Shown here: positions 16,464-25,364 of the stretch, in pieces
Layout: each line of letters opens with the position of its first letter
How positions within the stretch are numbered: position 1 is the first letter of the stretch
From: Microbacteriaceae bacterium PS02344
GTDB lineage: Bacteria > Actinomycetota > Actinomycetes > Actinomycetales > Microbacteriaceae
DNA: 64,000 bases
NCBI GenBank assembly: GCA_029959905.1
Contig: JASCNZ010000009.1
Location: 1-64,000 of the forward strand
Direction of reading: 5' to 3'
Notes under the pieces: model-generated
The model's database searches: none
What the model was told of the DNA's origin: nothing
The model's input: only the letters and a program-made list of their open reading frames with translations
Translations under genes and position numbers: made by a program

Positions 16464-17632
16464 CGGGGGCCGAAGACACCGCGCCGGAGACGGTGGCGGA
16501 GGGGGACGGGACGGATGCCGCGGCTGGGGAGCCGCGGACGACGGACGCGGCGCAGGAGGGTGCGCGCCGCGCCGACACCGGCCGCACCGGGACAGCCGCG
16601 GGGGGTGCGGGCGCGACCCGCGACGCGGCGACCCCGGCGCTGCGCGTCACGATCAGTGATGTCGCGGCTGCGGCCGGTGTCTCCCGCGCGACGGCCACGC
16701 GCGCCCTGAAGGGCGAGGGGCGGTTCGCCCCCGAGACGCAGACGAAGATCCTCGACGCGGCCGAGCGGCTGGGCTATGTGCGCAACACGGTGGCCGCCGA
16801 ACTCGCCGCCGGGCGTACCGACACCGTCGGCCTGATGCTGCGCGATGCGAGCAACCCCGCGTACGGTCTGCTCTTCTCCCGTCTGCAGGACGAAGCGCAC
16901 CGCCGCGGGCTCGATCTCGTGACCGTCACGATCGGTGCCGACGAGCAGGGCGCGAAGCAGGTCGGCGCGCTCGACCGCCTGCTCGGCATGCGCGTGGCCG
17001 GGCTCATCGTCGCGACCGGCGGCATCGGATCGGCGCAGCTGGAGCGCTTCGCCGACCAGGTGCCGATCCTCCGCGCCGGGCGCATCGAGGAGTCGGGGCG
17101 CATCCATTCGGCGCACTACGACGACCCGGCCCATGGGCGGATGCTCGCCGCGCACGTCGCCGCGCTCGGTCACACGCGCGTGGTGGTGCTGGCCGGCAGC
17201 GCCGACGCCTCGTACACCGAGCACCTGCGCGCTCTCGCGATGCGCGAGACGCTGGTGTCGGCGGGGGTCGCCGTGACGATGCTGTCGGTCGGCGCCGCGC
17301 CGTCCGACGGGGTCGACGAGGCGCTGAGGGCCGTGCATGCCGGGGCGACCGCCGTGCTGTGCGCCTCGGACTACCGTCAGCTCGCCGTGATGCGCGCCGC
17401 ACGGTCGGCCGGGCTGAGCGTGCCCGGTGATGTGAGCGTCACGGGCTGCGACGGCATCCTGCCGGGTGCCGATCTGCTCGGCCTGACCACCGTGCGTATC
17501 CCGGTCGAGAAGGTCGCCGAGGCCGCCGTCGAGACGATGCAGCGGCTGCTGTCGGGCGACACCGAGGGCGCACCCGTGCGTCGCGGCTTCTCCGGATCGC
17601 TGGTGGAAGGGGCCACCGCCGCCGCCGTCTGA
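16460..17632 (+). CDS. LacI-family regulator of the ABC operon
   Basis: A 390-residue repressor. Residues 1-60 are an unusual acidic and Ala/Gly/Thr-rich extension. The LacI HTH follows at VTISDVAAAAGVSRATATRA, with the hinge at LGYVRNTVAAELAAGRT, then a periplasmic-binding-type effector domain to the end. It overlaps the permease gene by 4 bp, so it is produced with the importer and most likely senses the imported compound or a metabolite of it. The long N-terminal extension could mean a later true start, but no good internal ATG precedes the HTH. Confidence 0.9.
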   Translation: MTGAEDTAPETVAEGDGTDAAAGEPRTTDAAQEGARRADTGRTGTAAGGAGATRDAATPALRVTISDVAAAAGVSRATATRALKGEGRFAPETQTKILDAAERLGYVRNTVAAELAAGRTDTVGLMLRDASNPAYGLLFSRLQDEAHRRGLDLVTVTIGADEQGAKQVGALDRLLGMRVAGLIVATGGIGSAQLERFADQVPILRAGRIEESGRIHSAHYDDPAHGRMLAAHVAALGHTRVVVLAGSADASYTEHLRALAMRETLVSAGVAVTMLSVGAAPSDGVDEALRAVHAGATAVLCASDYRQLAVMRAARSAGLSVPGDVSVTGCDGILPGADLLGLTTVRIPVEKVAEAAVETMQRLLSGDTEGAPVRRGFSGSLVEGATAAAV

Positions 17633-17678
17633 CGTTCTCCGTTTTTCCGTTGTGCCCGTTCGCTGACCAGGAAGAGAC

Positions 17679-18593
17679 ATGATCCTCACCGAACACCCCC
17701 GCCCGTCGCACACCTTCGTGCACATCTCCGACACGCACCTGCCCGGCGAACCCGCTCCGCTGTACGGCAGCGGCACGGATGCCGACGCGAACCTGTCGCT
17801 CATGCTCGCCCGTCTCGTCGATTCGGGTCTACGGCCGGATGCGCTGCTGATGACGGGCGACATGGCCGACCGGGGCGACGCCTCGTCGTACCGGCGTCTG
17901 CGCGCGCTCGTCGAGCCCGCGGCAGAGGCCCTGGGTTGCGAGGTGGTGTGGGCCGCAGGCAACCACGACTCGCGGGCCGAGATGCGCACCGAGTTGGCGC
18001 TCGGCGCGGCCGCCGCGGGGTCGACCGACGACGTCGACGCCGCGGATGCCCCGATCACCGCGGTGCGCTGGTTCGGCGGACTGCGCGTGATCGTGGCCGA
18101 CTCGAACGTTCCGGGGTCGCACTGGGGCGAGATGACCGCGGCGCAGCTGTCGTGGCTCGCGAACGAACTCGCGACCCCCGCGCCCGACGGCACGCTGCTG
18201 CTCATGCACCACCCGCCGCTACCGACCGTGCTCGACCTCGCCGTGACGGTCGAGCTGCGCGATCAGCCGGCGCTGGCCGCGGTGCTGCGCGGATCGGACG
18301 TGCGGGGCATCCTGTCGGGGCACGTGCACCACCCGTCCTTCGGCACGTTCGTCGGCATTCCGGTGGCCGTGGCGTCGTCGAGTGCGTACGGGCAGGATCT
18401 CGCGCAGCCGGTCGGCGCGACCCGCGGGCAGGATGCCGCGCAGGGCTACAACCTCGTGCACGTGTACGCCGACTCGATCGTGCACTCGGTCGTATCGCTC
18501 GAGCGCGGCGCGACGGTGGGCGAGCCCGTGGCCCCCGACGACGCCGCCCGCCGCATCGCGGGCGTGGGGATCGGCTGGCGCGAGCGGGCGTAG
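17679..18593 (+). CDS. Calcineurin-type metallophosphoesterase
   Basis: A 304-residue di-metal phosphoesterase, probably a phosphodiesterase of the CpdA/GpdQ type. All motif blocks are visible: HISDTHLPG (about residue 10), LLMTGDMADRGD, WAAGNHDSRAEMR, LLMHHPPLP and ILSGHVHHPSF. There is no signal peptide, so it acts in the cytoplasm. It lies 46 bp after the LacI gene and is the last gene of the importer operon. An imported phosphodiester such as a glycerophospho compound would be a sensible substrate; cyclic nucleotides are the alternative. Confidence 0.85.
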   Translation: MILTEHPRPSHTFVHISDTHLPGEPAPLYGSGTDADANLSLMLARLVDSGLRPDALLMTGDMADRGDASSYRRLRALVEPAAEALGCEVVWAAGNHDSRAEMRTELALGAAAAGSTDDVDAADAPITAVRWFGGLRVIVADSNVPGSHWGEMTAAQLSWLANELATPAPDGTLLLMHHPPLPTVLDLAVTVELRDQPALAAVLRGSDVRGILSGHVHHPSFGTFVGIPVAVASSSAYGQDLAQPVGATRGQDAAQGYNLVHVYADSIVHSVVSLERGATVGEPVAPDDAARRIAGVGIGWRERA

Positions 18594-18625
18594 CGCTCGG
18601 GCGGGTGTGCGCGAGGCGCGCCGGG

Positions 18626-18949
18626 TCAGGGCAGAGCGGACTGGATCTGGCCGGCCAGCTTCTCGAGAGCCTTGCGGTTCTTCGCGCCGTCCATGAGCGC
18701 CGGCGGACGGTTGTGGTGCACGTTCAGCGACATGTGCACGTCCGACCCGGCGGCCGCGGGCGTGATCGTCGCGCGCCCGAGGAGCTCCCAGTTCAGCATG
18801 GTCTTGCGGGTCTGGAAGTCGATCACCGCCCCATCGGGACTCTGACCGAGCACCGTCGCCTTGTTGTCGGCGAGTACGCGCTGGATCACGCCCGCCGTGG
18901 TCGGGGCATCCGCCCTCGAGTGGAAAGTGGTGGTGGCTTCGGATGACAT
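18626..18949 (-). CDS. Small conserved actinobacterial protein, SRPBCC-like
   Basis: A 107-residue soluble protein. Its second half, WELLGRATITPAAAGSDVHM plus a VHHNRP segment and a C-terminal amphipathic helix, looks like a shortened SRPBCC/polyketide-cyclase fold. No catalytic residues are evident. The ATG at 18949 has GGGAGGG upstream. It converges on the metallophosphoesterase gene. The function is not known. Confidence 0.65.
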   Translation of the reverse strand: MSSEATTTFHSRADAPTTAGVIQRVLADNKATVLGQSPDGAVIDFQTRKTMLNWELLGRATITPAAAGSDVHMSLNVHHNRPPALMDGAKNRKALEKLAGQIQSALP

Positions 18950-19049
18950 CGCGGTCCCTCCCCTGATCGTGGTCGTCCCCAGACTAGCGAAAGCGCTCTC
19001 ACCGGTACCGGCGGATGCTCGACCTCGGATGCGCCCGCACCCGGCGTAC

Positions 19050-19151
19050 GTTCCGGTCGCACGAACGGCTCTTCTCAGCGCTCACAGCGACCATTCGCGC
19101 GACCGGAACGGCCCGGGGGCGCGCAGAGCGACCACTCGCGCGACGGGAACG
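19050..19151. repeat. Intergenic inverted repeat plus direct copy
   Basis: GTTCCGGTCGCACGAACGG (19050-19068) is the inverse of CCATTCGCGCGACCGGAAC (19091-19109) at 17 of 19 positions. A further direct copy of the second arm lies at 19132-19150. The element occupies the 235-bp gap between two minus-strand genes, the small SRPBCC-like gene and panB, where no other gene is seen. Confidence 0.7.
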
Positions 19152-19184
19152 CGACCGGAGCGCCCGACCGCGTGAACCACCGCG

Positions 19185-20054
19185 TCAGCGGGCGGCGAGC
19201 AGTTCCGCGAGGCGCGCGGCCTCGGCGGCGGGCATCCCGTACGTGTGCTCCGGCGCGGGGTACGCACCAGACCGCACCTCGTCCGCATAGGCCGCGACAC
19301 CCGCGACCGCCGCGGCGCGCAGGTCGGCGTAGCGCTTGACGAACCGCGCGGCGGGGGTCTCGGTGAGTCCGAGCAGGTCGTGGAAGACGAGCACCTGACC
19401 GTCGGCATCCGATCCCGCGCCGATGCCGATGACCGGCACGTCGATGCGCGCACGCAGCGCCGCGGTGACCTCGGCGGGCACCGCCTCGACCACCAGCAAC
19501 GACACCCCCGCGTCCTGCAGGGCGATCGCGTCGTCGATCACCGCGATCGCCGCCTCGGCCGATCGTCCCTGAGCACGGTAGCCGCCGAGGGCCGTCGCGG
19601 TCTGGGGAGTGAGGCCGACATGCCCGACCACCGGGATGCCCGCCGCGACGAGGGCCCGCGCCCGGTCGACGGTCGTACCGCCGCGCTCGATCTTGACGAG
19701 ATCGACGCCCGCCTCTTTCACGAAGCGCTGGGCGGTCGCGAGCGCGAGCGCGTCGGAGGCCTCGTACGAACCGAACGGCAGGTCGCCGACGAGCAGCGGG
19801 CCGTCGAGTCCGCGGCGCACCGCGCGCGTCAGCATCAGCATCTCGTCGACCGTCATCGGCACGGTGCTGTCGTAGCCGAGCACCGTCATCGCCGCCGAAT
19901 CGCCGACGAGCACCAGGTCGACGCCGGCCTCTTCGGCGATGCGCGCGCCCGGGTGGTCGTAAGCGGTGACCATGACCAGCGGCTCGCCGACGCGCTTCTT
20001 CGCCGCCAGGTCGCCCAGGGTCATGCGCGGCCGCGGCGCGGGGTGCGCACTCAT
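19185..20054 (-). CDS. panB: 3-methyl-2-oxobutanoate hydroxymethyltransferase
   Basis: Transfers a hydroxymethyl group from methylene-tetrahydrofolate to ketoisovalerate, giving ketopantoate, the first step of pantothenate synthesis. The 289-residue protein is full length. It shows the TIM-barrel landmarks [38 protein letters not shown] and GHVGLTPQ, plus the catalytic-Glu region VVEAVPAEV. It is the last gene of the pan operon; its ATG overlaps the panD stop by 4 bp. Confidence 0.95.
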   Translation of the reverse strand: MSAHPAPRPRMTLGDLAAKKRVGEPLVMVTAYDHPGARIAEEAGVDLVLVGDSAAMTVLGYDSTVPMTVDEMLMLTRAVRRGLDGPLLVGDLPFGSYEASDALALATAQRFVKEAGVDLVKIERGGTTVDRARALVAAGIPVVGHVGLTPQTATALGGYRAQGRSAEAAIAVIDDAIALQDAGVSLLVVEAVPAEVTAALRARIDVPVIGIGAGSDADGQVLVFHDLLGLTETPAARFVKRYADLRAAAVAGVAAYADEVRSGAYPAPEHTYGMPAAEAARLAELLAAR

Positions 20055-20434
20055 CGCGCGACCAGCTCGCCGACCGCGTCGTCGATGCGCACGATCTCGT
20101 TGGCTCGGTCGACGTGCACGACGGTCGGGCTGTAGTCGGCGAGGTCGGCCGTGGAGTACTCCGCATACGAGATCACGATGATGGTGTCGCCCGGCTGCAC
20201 GAGTCGCGCCGCGGCGCCGTTGACCTGCATCACCCGCGACCCGCGCTCGCCGAGCAGCGTGTAGGTGACGAAGCGCTGACCGTTGTCGACGTCGACGACG
20301 TGCACCTGCTCGTGCGGCAGGATGTCGGCGGCCTCGAGCAGGTCGGGGTCGATCGTGATCGAGCCGACGTACGACAGGTCGCTGCCGGTGACCGTCGCCC
20401 GATGGATCTTGGACTTCAGCATGGTGCGTCGCAT
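20051..20434 (-). CDS. panD: Aspartate 1-decarboxylase
   Basis: Makes beta-alanine from aspartate for pantothenate. It is a pyruvoyl enzyme that cleaves itself at a Gly-Ser bond, visible here as YVGSITID (Gly27-Ser28 when counted from ATG 20434). The 127-residue length is typical. The ATG at 20434 overlaps the panC stop and is preceded by AAAGG; the ATG at 20422 ([11 protein letters not shown], the usual family start) is possible. It overlaps panB by 4 bp. Confidence 0.95.
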   Translation of the reverse strand: MRRTMLKSKIHRATVTGSDLSYVGSITIDPDLLEAADILPHEQVHVVDVDNGQRFVTYTLLGERGSRVMQVNGAAARLVQPGDTIIVISYAEYSTADLADYSPTVVHVDRANEIVRIDDAVGELVAR

Positions 20435-21282
20435 CAGGCGTCGCCTTTCAGGAGGAGATTGTCGATGAGCCGGGCGGCACCGACGCGAGCCGCGACGAGC
20501 AGCAGCGCATCGCGCTCGACCCGGTCGACGGCGGCGAGGGAGTCGGCGTCGCGGAGTTCGAGGTATTCGGGGTCGATGCCGGCATCCGCGAGAACGGCCA
20601 GGGCGGACGAACGGATACTCTCGGCATCGAGCACCCCGTCGCGGTGCACGGCCGCGGCCGCGTCGAGGGCGCGGTGCAGGGCGGTTGCGCGGGCACGGGC
20701 ATCCGCGACGAGGTACACGTTGCGCGAGCTCATGGCGAGACCGTCGGGTTCGCGCACGATCGGGCACGGTTCGATGCGCACGTCGAGGTTCAGGTCGCGC
20801 ACGACGCGCTGCACGACGAGCACCTGCTGCGCGTCTTTCCGGCCGAAGTAGGCGACGTCGGGGCGGACGATGCCGAACAGCTTCGCCACCACGGTCGCGA
20901 CGCCGTCGAAGTGGCCGGGGCGGCTCGCACCGTCGAGCACCTCGGTGATGCCGGCGACGTGGATGCTCGTCGCGAAACCGTCGGGGTAGATCTCCGCGGG
21001 TTCGGGGGCGAACAGCACGTCGACGCCCTCAGCCTCGGCGAGCGCCGCGTCGCGCTGCTCATCGCGGGGGTAGGTGCTGAGGTCTTCGTTCGCCGCGAAC
21101 TGCGTCGGATTGACGAACAGCGAGACGACGACGAGCCCGTTCTCGGCCCGGGCACGGCGCATGAGCGAGAGGTGACCCTCGTGGAACGCACCCATCGTGG
21201 GGACAAGGCCGACGCGGTGGCCGCGCTGCTTCGCGTCGTCGACAGCGGCACGCACCTCGGCGATCGTGCGGGCGATTCTCAT
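20434..21282 (-). CDS. panC: Pantothenate synthetase
   Basis: Joins pantoate and beta-alanine with ATP via pantoyl-adenylate. The 282-residue enzyme carries the HIGH-type nucleotide motif in [14 protein letters not shown] (about residue 27), the pantoate site [27 protein letters not shown] and the KMSKS-like loop MSSRNVYL. Both ends overlap neighbours by 3-4 bp. The gene order DUF2520-panC-panD-panB is seen in actinobacteria. Confidence 0.96.
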   Translation of the reverse strand: MRIARTIAEVRAAVDDAKQRGHRVGLVPTMGAFHEGHLSLMRRARAENGLVVVSLFVNPTQFAANEDLSTYPRDEQRDAALAEAEGVDVLFAPEPAEIYPDGFATSIHVAGITEVLDGASRPGHFDGVATVVAKLFGIVRPDVAYFGRKDAQQVLVVQRVVRDLNLDVRIEPCPIVREPDGLAMSSRNVYLVADARARATALHRALDAAAAVHRDGVLDAESIRSSALAVLADAGIDPEYLELRDADSLAAVDRVERDALLLVAARVGAARLIDNLLLKGDA

Positions 21283-22061
21283 GCGCGGCCTTTCGGGTTC
21301 GGTGCGGTCGCGGCGAGGTCGCGGGTCGCGTCGGGGTTCGGTGCGGTCGCGGCGAGGTCGCGGGTCGCGTCGGCGAGGGCGTCGTACAGCGGGCCGAGAC
21401 CGGCGGCGGATGCGGCGGCGCGCTGCCGCTCGACGGTGGCGGTGTCGCCGCGGGCGATGGGTCCGGTCAGGGCGGAGGCCGCACCGTCGGCGACCCAGTT
21501 GTCGACCGTGCGGCGGACGAGCGGGGCGAGGTACGCGCGGTCGAGGCCCGCGTCACGCCCCAGGCGCTCGGCGGCGTCGAGCACGGTGAGCACGAAATTC
21601 GAGGCGAACGACGCGGCCGCGTGATACTCGGCGCGGTGGGCGTCGTCGATCTCGAACGGCTCGGCGCCGAGGGTGCGGGCGAGACCGATCGCCGTGGCGA
21701 GTGCATGGGGCGTGCGTCCGCTCACGGCGACGCCCAGCCCGTGGAACACGTCGGGCGCCTCGCTGCCGGTGAACGTCTGCAGCGGATGCAGCCCGAAGTC
21801 GACATCGGTCAGCGGCGTCGCCCCCGACACGTGCCCGACGAGCGGTGCGTGCGCGCGGGCCCGGCGCGCGGCATCCGCGATCTGCGCGTCGGGTACCGCG
21901 AGCAGCGCGATGTCGGCCTGCGGGAGGGCGTCGTCGCGCCCGACCGGTCCGAGGGCGACGACGGATGCCGCGGCGAGTGCCCGCGCGAGCACCGTGCCGA
22001 GCCGGCCGGGGCCCACGACGAGCACGCGCGCGGGAGGCGTTGGCGGGGAGGTCTGAGTCAT
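21279..22061 (-). CDS. Rossmann-like/DUF2520 protein heading the pan operon
   Basis: A 260-residue protein of the 6-phosphogluconate-dehydrogenase-like class. The N-terminal NAD(P) motif is VLVVGPGRLGTVLARAL (residues 13-29). VGHVSGAT and LHPLQTF lead into a helical DUF2520 domain with HAASFASNFVLTVLDAAERL. It is the first gene of the pan operon and overlaps panC by 4 bp. By context it could act as a ketopantoate reductase (PanE role), the one pantothenate step missing from the operon. The C-terminus repeats DATRDLAATAPNP twice, a 39-bp tandem duplication. The start at 22061 has only a weak ribosome site. Confidence 0.85.
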   Translation of the reverse strand: MTQTSPPTPPARVLVVGPGRLGTVLARALAAASVVALGPVGRDDALPQADIALLAVPDAQIADAARRARAHAPLVGHVSGATPLTDVDFGLHPLQTFTGSEAPDVFHGLGVAVSGRTPHALATAIGLARTLGAEPFEIDDAHRAEYHAAASFASNFVLTVLDAAERLGRDAGLDRAYLAPLVRRTVDNWVADGAASALTGPIARGDTATVERQRAAASAAGLGPLYDALADATRDLAATAPNPDATRDLAATAPNPKGRA

Positions 22062-22256
22062 GAGGAACCCGCGCCGGGGACGGCGGCACGGTGCGTCGAG
22101 TATCCGTCGGCGAGGGCATCCGTGTCCAATGCGGAGAGCAGACTGACCGGCCAGGTCGTTTTGGAAGGGCGATATCGCAGGATAGCGGGTTCGAGTGCTT
22201 GGCATTTTGATTTCAGCGCACTGCCTTGCGCCTCTCGCTCACCGCACCCCGACGGG

Positions 22257-22508
22257 TTACGGCGTCGCTCGCCCGCCCCGCTTCCGCTTCTCGCCGCGCG
22301 GCACCCACCGCCACTGCAGCGCGGGGCCGTCGACCTGCGTCACGCGGTAGCGGCGTGTGCACGCGACGCACTCGACCTCGTAGGTCATCGACCATCCGGG
22401 TTCGCTGGTCGAGACGATGCGCACGCGGCCGGCGCGCTCCTCGTCGTTCGGGTCGGTGCGATCACTGCCGGGGTACTTGTCGCACGGGCATCCGCTGGTC
22501 TTCGACAT
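22257..22508 (-). CDS. Small cysteine-rich protein, possible zinc ribbon
   Basis: An 83-residue hypothetical protein. Cys pairs CPC (residues 7 and 9) and CVAC (47 and 50) could bind one zinc ion; the C-terminus is strongly basic (RGEKRKRGGR). The ATG at 22508 has GAGAGG upstream. It lies downstream of the terminator of the DUF2510 gene, so it has its own promoter. The next 195 bp to the pan operon contain an AT-rich stretch (22155-22215) and no gene I can support. No family recognised. Confidence 0.6.
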   Translation of the reverse strand: MSKTSGCPCDKYPGSDRTDPNDEERAGRVRIVSTSEPGWSMTYEVECVACTRRYRVTQVDGPALQWRWVPRGEKRKRGGRATP

Positions 22509-22580
22509 CGTGCCCCTCTCGCGCGCCTGTTCCCAGCATGCCGCGAACCCGGCCGAGCGTGCTCCTGCCGCCCCGAGACG

Positions 22581-22619
22581 CGACGAAGCCCCGACGCGAT
22601 ACGCGCCGGGGCTTCGTCG
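22581..22619. terminator. Strong hairpin terminator
   Basis: CGACGAAGCCCCG and CGGGGCTTCGTCG form a perfect 13-bp stem with a 13-nt loop that can extend the stem. It lies 10 bp after the stop of the DUF4352 gene on the minus strand. No T-run. Confidence 0.8.
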
Positions 22620-22629
22620 ATGAAACGGA

Positions 22630-24105
22630 CTACGGCTTGATGAAGACGTCGTCGGCGAGGATGCCGGGGGCGACGCGCAGCAGGTAGGTGTCGCCGTCCG
22701 GCACGAGGAACGCGATCGAGCCGGTGACGGTTCCGCCGGCGTAGAGCTCGTCGTAACCGAGGTCGTCTTCGAGCACGACGAGTGCGTCGTACGAGCTGAC
22801 GACCGAGCCCGACGAGAGCACGGCGTCGACCATAACCTCGGCCGCGTAGCTCGAGTCGGCACCCTTGTAGGTGACGGTGAGGTTGACGATCTCGTAGTGC
22901 GAGCCGGCCGGGGCGGGCTCGTTGAACTGGTTCGCCGCCGAGACGACCGCGTTGCCGTCGGGGTTCACCGAGTTGACGACGACGGTCCAGTCGCTGTTGC
23001 TGATCTCGGAGCCCAGCGGGTACGGGTTCTCGCGCGAACCCTGGGCGGCACTCGGGTCTTCCTCGGTGGTGCCCTCGTCGGTCGCGCCCTGATCTTCGGG
23101 CTCGTCGGACGGCTGCGTGACCGTCGTGTCGTCGTTGCCGTTGAACGCCTGGTCGAACGAGTTGGCGAGCACCGCGAAGAACACGATGAATCCTGCGATG
23201 GTGCCGAGGATCGACAGGCCGAGTCCGACGAATCCGAGCCACTTCTTGTCGCCCTTGAGGAAGAGCGACACGATGCTGAGCACGAACGCGATCGGCAGCA
23301 GGATCCAGCCGATGAAGAGAGCGCCGGGGATGCACGCGAAAATGAAGCCGACCGCGGCGACGATGGCCGAGATCAGGGCGACGATGTTGAGCTTCTTGGG
23401 CGCGGCCGGGGCTCCGCCGTAGGCGCCGGGGTAGGCCGGGGCGCCCGAGCCGGGGTACGACGGGGCCGCGCCCGGGTACGCCTGATTCGGGGTGCCGGGA
23501 GTGCCCGGGGTGCCGTACGGGTTCGCGGTGCCGGGCGCCTGGTACGCGGGTGCGCCGGCGTAGGCGGGGGCGTCGGATGCGGATGCTCCGGGAGCCGTGA
23601 ACGACGGCGCCTCGTAGGCGGGCGGCTGCGTGGCCTCGTACGCCGGTGGAGCCGGGGCGACGGGCGACTCGTACGACGGGGTCTCGGTCGCCTGCGGCTC
23701 GTACGCCGGGGTCTCGGTGCCAGGGGCCTCGTACGACGGGGTGGCGGAGGCATCCGCGGCCGGGGCGTCGTGGGTCGGGGCGGCGTCGCTCGGGGCGGCG
23801 TGCGTCGGGGCGTCGTGCGTCGGAGCCGCGCCGCTCGCGGCGTCGTGCGAGGGCGCGGCGTCGTTCGACGGAGCGGCCCAGGCCGACGCGTCGGACGCGG
23901 GCGCGTCGTTGCCGGTCGAGGTGTTGGCGGCGGAGGCATCCGCGCCGTCGGTGGAGGACGCGTCGACGGAGGCGGAATCGTCAGTCGTGGAAGCCTGCGC
24001 GTCGAACTCGTCGGCGAAGATCCCCCATTGCTGACCATCCCACCAGCGCTGGCGTCCGGAGCCGTCGTCGTACCAGCCCGCGGGAGTGCTGTTCGGTGTC
24101 GTCAT
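22630..24105 (-). CDS. DUF2510 membrane protein with extracellular DUF4352
   Basis: A 491-residue surface protein. A DUF2510 WW-like motif (PAGWYDDGSGRQRWWDGQQW) opens the chain. Residues 35-215 are low-complexity, Ala/Ser/Pro/Asp-rich, with repeats of the AYEP/SYE(A/S)P type. Two TM helices follow (about 225-300), then an acidic linker, and a DUF4352 beta-sandwich (about 345-491) that is probably outside the membrane. DUF4352 proteins are often lipoprotein-like extracellular modules of unknown role. The ATG at 24105 is the only good start. It is divergent from another DUF2510 protein at 24359. Confidence 0.85.
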   Translation of the reverse strand: MTTPNSTPAGWYDDGSGRQRWWDGQQWGIFADEFDAQASTTDDSASVDASSTDGADASAANTSTGNDAPASDASAWAAPSNDAAPSHDAASGAAPTHDAPTHAAPSDAAPTHDAPAADASATPSYEAPGTETPAYEPQATETPSYESPVAPAPPAYEATQPPAYEAPSFTAPGASASDAPAYAGAPAYQAPGTANPYGTPGTPGTPNQAYPGAAPSYPGSGAPAYPGAYGGAPAAPKKLNIVALISAIVAAVGFIFACIPGALFIGWILLPIAFVLSIVSLFLKGDKKWLGFVGLGLSILGTIAGFIVFFAVLANSFDQAFNGNDDTTVTQPSDEPEDQGATDEGTTEEDPSAAQGSRENPYPLGSEISNSDWTVVVNSVNPDGNAVVSAANQFNEPAPAGSHYEIVNLTVTYKGADSSYAAEVMVDAVLSSGSVVSSYDALVVLEDDLGYDELYAGGTVTGSIAFLVPDGDTYLLRVAPGILADDVFIKP

Positions 24106-24358
24106 GCGTCAATCCTGGCAGAACGCTGTGAAGCGTGTGGGGGAGTTTGCGAGGTTGTTATTCGGGAGCGGACCGACCCACATTGTTTGTGCACGGGCGG
24201 GCGTCTCGGGACTTGTCTTAGACGGCCTCGCCCAGGCCTCCCGCGGTCGCTGCGGTCGGCGCGTCTGTGACGCGGCTCTCCGCGTCAAATTCGTTATCTT
24301 GTGCGCTTTGAAATATCGGTATGGTTCAGCGAGATCCCTGAGATGAAGGACGGCGACG

Positions 24359-25291
24359 ATGCCCGTTACACCCCCCGGTTGGTACCCGGACCCTGCGCAG
24401 CCGGCTCAGCAGCGCTGGTGGGACGGCACGCGATGGACGGAGCACACCGCTCCCGCCGCACAGGCAACCGGAGCGCCAACGCAGGCTGCGGCACCCGCCA
24501 CATCCTCACGGCTGAAGACGTGGCTGATCGTCGGCGGCGTCCTCCTCGCCATCGCGATCCTCACTCGCAGCCTTGGCGCCCTGATGATCCTCGCCGGTCT
24601 CTTCCTGTTCTTCGTCGCGATCTACGGAATCGTGAGGGGATCGGCCAAGCTCATTCGAGTTCGTTCGCGCGGCGCCGCCTGGGCAGCGCTCGGTGTGGCG
24701 TTCCTTCTGATGTTTGTCGGCACGGGTGCGAACGCCGCTTTGAGTGGTCCGGGCTCAAATCCCCAGGCCGACTCGGCAGGGATCTCGGCGGACACACAGC
24801 AGCCGCGGGCCACCTCGACGCCGAAGCCCTCGCCGTCCCCCAAACCGACGACGTACGAAGACCTCGAAGAATCGACGGCGGTGCCTTTCGAACGGACGGC
24901 TGTGAATGATCCGAACATCGATGTCGGCCAGGCCCCGATCACAACTGTCGGAGTCGATGGCACCAAGGTGACGACGTATCGGGTCACCTATGTCGACGGC
25001 GTGGAAGTCGCGCGCGAGGTCGTCGGAGAAGTGGTGACGGTGGCGCCGGTGAACGAGGTGACGTCGACGGGCACACGCCAGCCCCCTCCTCCGCCCGCTC
25101 CGGTGCCCCTCGTACAACCGTCGGGTGGTTGCGACCCGAATTACTCTGGAGCATGCGTCCCGATCGCTTCGGACGTGGATTGCGCTGGGGGCAGCGGCAA
25201 TGGCCCCGCGTACGTGCAGGGTCCCGTGCGGGTCGTCGGAAACGACATCTATGACCTCGACCGCGACGGCGACGGGATCGCCTGCGACTAG
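24359..25291 (+). CDS. DUF2510 / G5 / excalibur surface protein
   Basis: A 310-residue protein: DUF2510 motif PPGWYPDPAQPAQQRWWDGT at the N-terminus, two to three TM helices (about 50-135), a Ser/Pro-rich linker, a G5-like beta domain (about 190-240, TTYRVTYVDGVEVAREVVGE) and a C-terminal excalibur domain ending DLDRDGDGIACD. Excalibur is an extracellular Ca2+-binding module with paired Cys. AAGGA lies 8 nt before the ATG at 24359. The 253-bp upstream gap is AT-richer than average and must hold two divergent promoters. Codon use is less GC-biased than in the core genes, so it may belong to the acquired block that follows. Confidence 0.85.
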   Translation: MPVTPPGWYPDPAQPAQQRWWDGTRWTEHTAPAAQATGAPTQAAAPATSSRLKTWLIVGGVLLAIAILTRSLGALMILAGLFLFFVAIYGIVRGSAKLIRVRSRGAAWAALGVAFLLMFVGTGANAALSGPGSNPQADSAGISADTQQPRATSTPKPSPSPKPTTYEDLEESTAVPFERTAVNDPNIDVGQAPITTVGVDGTKVTTYRVTYVDGVEVAREVVGEVVTVAPVNEVTSTGTRQPPPPPAPVPLVQPSGGCDPNYSGACVPIASDVDCAGGSGNGPAYVQGPVRVVGNDIYDLDRDGDGIACD

Positions 25292-25364
25292 TCCCCTCTT
25301 GACACCACAAGACAAGGTCCGCCACTCGCGCCTCTCGATCCGCAGCAAAGGAAGAGATCTACCA

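Noticed and set aside
25125..25364. N-terminal extension of the DUF262 protein
   Set aside because: The extension overlaps the excalibur gene in another frame, and the ATG at 25365 has a good ribosome site and the usual N-terminus.
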